Position numbers and translations under genes: made by a program | Notes under the pieces: model-generated | The model's input: only the letters and a program-made list of their open reading frames with translations | The model's database searches: none | What the model was told of the DNA's origin: nothing | NCBI GenBank assembly: GCA_003520545.1 | Contig: DOUP01000067.1 | Coordinates: 1-9,578, forward strand | Direction: 5' to 3' | Length of the DNA stretch: 9,578 bases | From: Maritimibacter sp. | GTDB taxonomy: Bacteria; Pseudomonadota; Alphaproteobacteria; Rhodobacterales; Rhodobacteraceae | Shown: positions 6,240-9,578 of the stretch, piece after piece | How the letters are laid out: every line of letters begins with the position of its first letter | How positions within the stretch are numbered: the first letter of the stretch is position 1

Positions 6240-6356
6240 CGAAATCCTTTGAGGATTTCGGGTTGAATTCCTGCGAGGAATTCAGGTTTGGTGTGGCCCT
6301 GTTTGGGTGTTGAAATCCTTGTAGGATTTCGATCCGATTTCGTCGTACGAAATCGG
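6240..6356. repeat. Cluster of four tandem short palindromes
   Basis: Four imperfectly related inverted repeats, each with a 3-base loop, lie in 117 bases. First: CGAAATCCT / AGGATTTCG at 6240-6260 (loop TTG). Second: TGAATTCCT / AGGAATTCA at 6264-6284 (loop GCG). Third: GAAATCCT / AGGATTTC at 6312-6330 (loop TGT). Fourth: CCGATTTCGT / ACGAAATCGG at 6334-6356 (loop CGT). Stems are 8-10 bp without mismatches. The first and third have identical 8-base arms. None is followed by a T-tract, so they do not look like ordinary terminators. They lie between the small gene at 6282-6575, whose 3' end they enter, and the ssrA promoter. Such a cluster may be a REP-like or otherwise dispersed element, but a genome copy count is needed. 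Confidence 0.9.
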
Positions 6357-6575
6357 GACCACGGGTTCACGATTGCAAAACACGACCACCTGGCCGCCGT
6401 TGCGCACGGCGCGAAAGCCGCGTCGCGCGATTTCGGCCAGGAACCGGTCCCAGCCCGCGTATCGCTCGATATCGCGGGCCTTGCGCCGGATCACTTCGCC
6501 GCGCAACACCGCTTTGGCGGAAAACACGTCGCGCACCCATTGGTCCGGGTCGAGGGGGCTGTCTTGGTCCAACAT
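6282..6575 (-). CDS. Small conserved protein of unknown function with palindrome-encoded C-terminal tail
   Basis: This 97-residue protein starts M-L-D-Q-D-S-P-L-D-P-D-Q-W-V-R-D-V-F-S-A-K-A-V. The core through V-V-F-C-N-R-E-P-V (about residues 1-73) resembles a short Rhodobacteraceae protein that I recall being mislabelled in some genomes as a phosphoribosylanthranilate isomerase fragment. It is far too short for that TIM-barrel enzyme, and no catalytic motif is visible. The core is Arg-rich, with amphipathic helices followed by two strands. Residues 74-88 are read entirely through two palindromes, and the stop TGA is the edge of a third, so the last 24 residues are probably acquired. ATG at 6575 with GCGGG upstream is preferred over an upstream in-frame start that overlaps the GntR gene and gives unrelated sequence. 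It follows the GntR gene by 34 bases. Confidence 0.7.
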   Translation of the reverse strand: MLDQDSPLDPDQWVRDVFSAKAVLRGEVIRRKARDIERYAGWDRFLAEIARRGFRAVRNGGQVVVFCNREPVVPISYDEIGSKSYKDFNTQTGPHQT

Positions 6576-6609
6576 ACCCGCAGCTTGCCGCGTTTTGGTT
6601 AAGGTGTGG

Positions 6610-7335
6610 TTAACCAGACTTTGCATTCGCCAGGTCCGCGGCGATCTTCTTGGTGTAGACCGATAAGTCCTCCAACCCGGTCCGCACCGCATCCGCGTCC
6701 CGCGCCCTGAGATCTGTCAGGATACGACCATGACGCCGCGCGATGCGGGTGCGCGAGCGGCCTGTGAAGGTGATCATGTTCATCAGTGGCTGCATCGCTT
6801 CGACGGCGCCCGCGAGCTGGTAGGACAGCACCGGGTTGCCGGCGGCATCCACCAGCGCACGGTGAAAGGCCACGTCAGAGGCGCAGAAGGCTTCGTCCGA
6901 CAGGCGGTCGTCGCGTTGGCGCTCGATCTCTGTGGCCATGCGATCGAGGTGGGCCTCGGTGCGGCGCGTGCAGGCCAGCGGCGCGCAGGCGGCTTCCAAT
7001 GCGAAACGGGCTTCGCAGGCGGTGTCGAAGCTGACGTCGTTCATCGACAAGAGCAGCGTCGAGGTTGTCACGAGATTGTCGCGGGCGTCGTCAAAGCTCA
7101 TCCGGTTGACGAAGGCGCCGCCGGTCGCGCCGCGCTGCGTGCGGATCAGGTTCTGGGCGGCGAGCCGTTTGAGAGCCTCGCGCACCGTGGGGCGGGAGAC
7201 GCCGAATTTCTCGGAGAGCTCCGCTTCGGACGGCAGCCGGTCGTCCACGTTCAGATCCCCTGAAACGATCGCCGAACGGATCGCATCGGCGATCTGGGTG
7301 GAGAGCTCGCGCGTCGGGGTGAGATCGGTTTTCAT
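6610..7335 (-). CDS. GntR family transcriptional regulator, FadR subfamily (FCD domain)
   Basis: This 241-residue regulator has an N-terminal winged helix-turn-helix (about residues 8-75). It contains the GntR signature L-P-S-E-A-E-L-S-E-K-F-G-V-S-R-P-T-V-R-E-A-L-K-R-L and wing G-A-T-G-G-A-F-V. A C-terminal all-helical FCD ligand domain follows (about 95-235). Two usual FCD metal ligands are visible in D-V-A-F-H (Asp154, His158), with a third candidate at His202. The final His often seen near the end (in R-E-H-L-type helices) is replaced here by L-E-D-L-S-V-Y. Ligands for this subfamily are typically small carboxylic acids. The gene is divergent from acuI across a 69-base gap with a perfect GntR-type palindrome, so it probably represses itself and acuI. 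GCGAGG precedes the ATG. The actual effector is unknown. Confidence 0.93.
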   Translation of the reverse strand: MKTDLTPTRELSTQIADAIRSAIVSGDLNVDDRLPSEAELSEKFGVSRPTVREALKRLAAQNLIRTQRGATGGAFVNRMSFDDARDNLVTTSTLLLSMNDVSFDTACEARFALEAACAPLACTRRTEAHLDRMATEIERQRDDRLSDEAFCASDVAFHRALVDAAGNPVLSYQLAGAVEAMQPLMNMITFTGRSRTRIARRHGRILTDLRARDADAVRTGLEDLSVYTKKIAADLANAKSG

Positions 7336-7358
7336 CTGCCTCGCCTTGTTTGTTTTTC

Positions 7359-7373
7359 AAATGTATGACATTT
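7359..7373. promoter_or_regulatory. Probable GntR operator between the regulator gene and acuI
   Basis: AAATGT-ATG-ACATTT is a perfect 6 bp inverted repeat with a 3-base centre. Its core T-G-T-A-T-G-A-C-A fits the published FadR/GntR operator pattern (yGTM-N-KACr). It lies 24 bases before the regulator start and 32 before acuI, so one bound dimer could control both. No convincing -35/-10 pair was found beside it. Confidence 0.7.
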
Positions 7374-7404
7374 CCAAAGGTGACTCGCAACAACGGAGGC
7401 CCCC

Positions 7405-8400
7405 ATGTTCAAAGCACTCTTGATGGCCCAGAACGACGACGGTCTGGCCGAGGCCAATATCACCGACCTGTCTGACGACGACCTGCCGTCGGGGGGCGAC
7501 GTGACCGTCGCCGTGGAATACTCGACGGTGAACTACAAGGACGGGCTTTGCCTGTCGCCCAAGGGCGGCGGGCTGGTGCGCTCTTATCCCCACGTCCCCG
7601 GGATCGACTTTGCGGGCACCGTCGAGGCCTCGGAGGATGATCGTTACAAGCCGGGGGACAAGGTCGTCCTGACCGGCTGGCGCGTGGGTGAGGCGCATTG
7701 GGGTGGCTATGCCCAGAAGGCGCGGGTGAAAGCCGACTGGTTGGTGCCGCTGCCCAAGCGTCTGGAGCCGCGCCAGGCGATGGCCGTTGGCACGGCCGGG
7801 TTCACCGCGATGCTCGCGGTTATGGCGCTGGAAGATCACGGGCTGTCCCCGGACAAGGGGGAAGTGCTGGTCACCGGGGCCGCGGGTGGTGTCGGGTCGG
7901 TCGCGACTGCGATCCTCGGTAATCTCGGCTACGACGTGGCCGGTGTGACCGGGCGGCCGGAGACGAGCGACTACCTGAAATCCCTCGGCGCGACCCGCAT
8001 TGTCCCGCGCGAGGAGCTCAACGAGACCACCAAGCGCCCGCTGGAAAGCGAGACCTGGGCGGGCTGTGTCGATGCGGTGGGCGGCGAGATGCTGGCCCGC
8101 GTGCTGGGCCAGATGAAATACGGCGGCTCGGTCGCGGCGGTCGGTCTGGCTGGCGGCGCTGCGCTGCCCGCCACGGTCATTCCGTTCCTGCTGCGCGGTG
8201 TGAACCTCCTGGGGATCGACAGCGTCATGCAGCCCTATGACAACCGTCTGCGGGCCTGGGAGCGCGTGGCCAGGGATCTGCCGATGGACAAGCTCGAATC
8301 GATGGTTCAAATGGCCACCCTTTCGGACCTTCCGAAGCTTGGTGCCGACATCCTCAAGGGCCAGGTCAAAGGCCGTGTGGTGGTCGATGTGAACGCCTGA
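7405..8400 (+). CDS. acuI: Acrylyl-CoA reductase (NADPH) AcuI, YhdH/MDR family
   Basis: This 331-residue protein belongs to the zinc-free medium-chain dehydrogenase/reductase family, AcuI/YhdH branch. The N-terminal catalytic domain carries N-Y-K-D at 43-46 and P-G-I-D-F-A-G-T-V at 65-73. The Rossmann domain has V-L-V-T-G-A-A-G-G-V-G-S at 154-165. T-G-R-P-E at 182-186 is the second-strand region expected to favour NADPH by binding its 2'-phosphate. AcuI reduces toxic acryloyl-CoA to propionyl-CoA, a step in 3-hydroxypropionate and DMSP breakdown in marine Rhodobacteraceae. GGAGG lies 6 bases before the ATG at 7405. It is divergent from a GntR gene with an operator-like palindrome between, and a strong terminator follows, so it appears monocistronic. 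No dmdA or ddd lyase gene is in the window, so the source of acryloyl-CoA is not shown. Confidence 0.92.
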   Translation: MFKALLMAQNDDGLAEANITDLSDDDLPSGGDVTVAVEYSTVNYKDGLCLSPKGGGLVRSYPHVPGIDFAGTVEASEDDRYKPGDKVVLTGWRVGEAHWGGYAQKARVKADWLVPLPKRLEPRQAMAVGTAGFTAMLAVMALEDHGLSPDKGEVLVTGAAGGVGSVATAILGNLGYDVAGVTGRPETSDYLKSLGATRIVPREELNETTKRPLESETWAGCVDAVGGEMLARVLGQMKYGGSVAAVGLAGGAALPATVIPFLLRGVNLLGIDSVMQPYDNRLRAWERVARDLPMDKLESMVQMATLSDLPKLGADILKGQVKGRVVVDVNA

Positions 8401-8402
8401 TC

Positions 8403-8419
8403 GCGCCCGTAGCGGGCGC
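8403..8419 (+). terminator. First hairpin downstream of acuI
   Basis: GCGCCCG and CGGGCGC form a 7 bp GC-only stem around a TAG loop, starting 3 bases after the acuI stop. It is followed by CATTTGTGTGTT, a poor U-tract. It could assist termination or protect the mRNA 3' end. Confidence 0.5.
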
Positions 8420-8443
8420 CATTTGTGTGTTATCGCCCCATTC

Positions 8444-8486
8444 GCGCCCGTTTGCGACATCGCTGTCGTAAGCGGGCGTTTCTATT
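8444..8486 (+). terminator. Strong rho-independent terminator of acuI
   Basis: Bases 8445-8459 pair with 8464-8478 to give an uninterrupted 15 bp stem, including two G-T wobbles, around a TCGC tetraloop. It is followed by TTTCTATTT. It ends the acuI transcript and insulates the USP/BCCT genes. Confidence 0.85.
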
Positions 8487-8552
8487 TGGGAATTTTGTGA
8501 ACCTGCGTTAACCTGTCGCACCAAGGGCGGACGCGGGCCGGGATCGCCGGGT

Positions 8553-8583
8553 CGCCCCCCGAGAACAACACGACGTGGGGGCG
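8553..8583 (+). other. GC hairpin in the leader of the USP gene
   Basis: CGCCCCC (8553-8559) and GGGGGCG (8577-8583) could form a 7 bp stem with a 17-base loop, 42 bases before the USP start. It is too open-looped for a terminator. It may be chance in this GC-rich leader. Confidence 0.35.
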
Positions 8584-8625
8584 CGTGGATTGAACGCTCA
8601 CCTCACGCATTGAGAAGGAGGGGAA

Positions 8626-9042
8626 ATGTTCAAACACATCATGGTGCCGATCGACCTGTCGCATCTCGACGGTCTTGAACATGCCCGAAAGGTTGCAGCC
8701 GATCTTGCCGATCACTACGGCGCGGACGTGACCTATGTGGGCGTCGGGGCGGATACACCCGGGGCTCTCGGACATAATCCGAAGGAATTCGCGGCCAAGC
8801 TCGAAGCTTTCGCGAAAGAGGAAACGGCTTCGCTCGGTGTCGAGGGCAAGGCGCATTCCGTCATCTGCAACGATCCGACGACCGATGTGGACGATGCACT
8901 TCTGGAGGCCACCAGCGACGTCGGGTGCGACCTGGTCGTGATGCAAAGCCATGTTCCGGGTCTGATCGACTACATCTGGCCATCCAACGGCGGCAAGGTT
9001 GCCGGACATGCCAAGTGCTCTGTCATGGTGGTGCGCGGATGA
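8626..9042 (+). CDS. Universal stress protein (UspA) family protein
   Basis: This 138-residue single-domain USP begins M-F-K-H-I-M-V-P-I-D-L-S, which is strand 1 with the conserved Asp10 of the nucleotide pocket. It ends C-S-V-M-V-V-R, the terminal strand of the fold. The usual ATP-binding pattern G-2x-G-9x-G-S/T near the C terminus is degenerate: Gly112 and Gly122 are correctly spaced, but the first Gly is Gln107-Ser-His context and the final S/T is Gly123. Nucleotide binding is therefore uncertain. A very strong AAGGAGGGG ribosome site (8615-8623) precedes the ATG. The BCCT transporter starts 37 bases after its stop on the same strand. USPs beside osmolyte carriers, such as TeaD with the TeaABC ectoine transporter, regulate transport, so a similar role is reasonable but unproven. 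Confidence 0.9.
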   Translation: MFKHIMVPIDLSHLDGLEHARKVAADLADHYGADVTYVGVGADTPGALGHNPKEFAAKLEAFAKEETASLGVEGKAHSVICNDPTTDVDDALLEATSDVGCDLVVMQSHVPGLIDYIWPSNGGKVAGHAKCSVMVVRG

Positions 9043-9079
9043 GGATGCGAGTGAAACGATTTACAGGGAAGGGAGCGTC

Positions 9080-9578
9080 ATGAGTGAGACTGACGATACA
9101 GGAATTCCGGCTCCAGAGGGGCATTCCGACATCATCGAGACCGATTACCAGATCGGTCAGGACAATATTGAAACCAAGGTCGGGCCATTTGGTCTCGATA
9201 TTCACAACCCGGTCTTTCTGATCTCCGGGCTCGCGATCATCGCCTTCGTGTTCTACACGCTGGCGTTGCCCGAACAGGCCGGTAACGCCTTTTCGGCGAT
9301 GTTCAGCTTCGTGACCAAGAGCTTCGATTGGTTCTTTCTCGGCGCTGCAAACATTTTCGTCCTGTTCTGCCTTTTGCTGATCGTTACACCGGTCGGCAAA
9401 GTGCGGCTGGGGGGCGTGGATGCCTCGCCGGACTATTCCTACATCGGGTGGTTCGCGATGCTGTTCGCCGCAGGCATGGGCATTGGCCTCATGTTCTACG
9501 GCGTGTCGGAACCGATGACGCACTTCTCGACCGCTATGGGCGGCACCACCGTTGAAAACGGCGTGCGCACCGACTGGG
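9080..9578 (+). CDS. BCCT family betaine/choline/carnitine-type transporter, 3'-truncated
   Basis: The first 166 codons are visible and the frame is open to the window end. After a polar, acidic N-terminal tail of about 35 residues, the chain reads G-L-D-I-H-N-P-V-F with a first membrane segment at about 44-62. A second segment lies at about 85-103, followed by P-V-G-K-V-R-L-G-G. The family hallmark W-F-A-M-L-F-A-A-G-M-G-I-G-L-M-F-Y-G-V-S-E-P is at 124-145. That Gly-rich segment is the unwound third helix which helps form the substrate site in BetP and CaiT. BCCT carriers import quaternary ammonium or sulfonium compounds (glycine betaine, choline, carnitine, DMSP) by Na+, H+ or exchange. The tryptophan-box residues that distinguish substrates lie beyond the window. 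GGAAGGGAG precedes the ATG. Nearness to acuI makes DMSP a candidate substrate, by inference only. Confidence 0.95.
   Translation, partial: MSETDDTGIPAPEGHSDIIETDYQIGQDNIETKVGPFGLDIHNPVFLISGLAIIAFVFYTLALPEQAGNAFSAMFSFVTKSFDWFFLGAANIFVLFCLLLIVTPVGKVRLGGVDASPDYSYIGWFAMLFAAGMGIGLMFYGVSEPMTHFSTAMGGTTVENGVRTDW

Noticed and set aside
6240..6356. CRISPR array
   Set aside because: The repeats are short, differ in sequence, are irregularly spaced and have no uniform spacers. They are individual hairpins, and no cas genes are present.
6282..6575. Phosphoribosylanthranilate isomerase
   Set aside because: The protein is under 100 residues with no TIM-barrel motifs. That label, which I recall on similar short proteins, does not fit the sequence.
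6597..6615. GGTTAA ... TTAACC inverted repeat at the GntR stop codon
   Set aside because: The 6 bp arms are AT-rich with a 7-base spacer and no T-tract; it is too weak to call a terminator or operator.
7357..8460. Minus-strand open frame of 367 codons opposite acuI
   Set aside because: It is antisense to a well-supported acuI and its translation is His/Arg/Gly-rich without domain features.

Overview
The window looks like chromosomal DNA from an alphaproteobacterium, most likely a marine Rhodobacteraceae (Roseobacter-group) species. The evidence is high GC, a circularly permuted two-piece tmRNA gene, an alpha-type SspB with a C-terminal ClpX-binding tail, a small ribbon-helix-helix protein paired with a DUF4169 protein, and an AcuI-type reductase beside a GntR regulator. 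The left end cuts a gene and the right end cuts a BCCT transporter, so both outer genes are partial.

Layout. Bases 2-508 (+) are the C-terminal part of a patatin-like phospholipase. Facing it on the minus strand is a long run of genes read from right to left. In order of transcription these are a GntR/FadR-family regulator (7335-6610), a small conserved Rhodobacteraceae-type protein (6575-6282), ssrA (about 6182-5882), a secreted protein of unknown function (5773-4997), a chromate-transporter-family protein ChrA (4940-3735), the ClpXP adaptor SspB (3675-3202), a small SAM-dependent methyltransferase resembling PmtA (3110-2556), class II fumarase FumC (2495-1104), a DUF4169 protein (924-748) and a ribbon-helix-helix protein (755-528). 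Rightward from 7405 are acuI, a universal-stress-family protein and a BCCT transporter.

The gap of about 500 bases between 5774 and 6281 is not empty. It holds the tmRNA gene: acceptor piece first, then a 23-base intervening segment, then the coding piece with tag ANDNKAPMALAA. Its probable promoter follows, and then a cluster of four tandem short palindromes (6240-6356), each with an 8-10 bp stem and a 3-base loop. Two of the palindromes lie inside the 3' end of the small gene at 6282-6575 and a third supplies its stop codon.

Two functional themes appear. The first is ribosome rescue and tagged-protein turnover: ssrA makes the degradation tag and SspB, about 2.2 kb away, would deliver tagged proteins to ClpXP. 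The second is a probable uptake and catabolism module for a DMSP- or betaine-like compound: a GntR regulator divergent from acuI, a perfect GntR-type palindrome between them, then a USP and a BCCT carrier. I see no new defence or mobile system. The most unusual structure is the palindrome cluster and its intrusion into a coding region.
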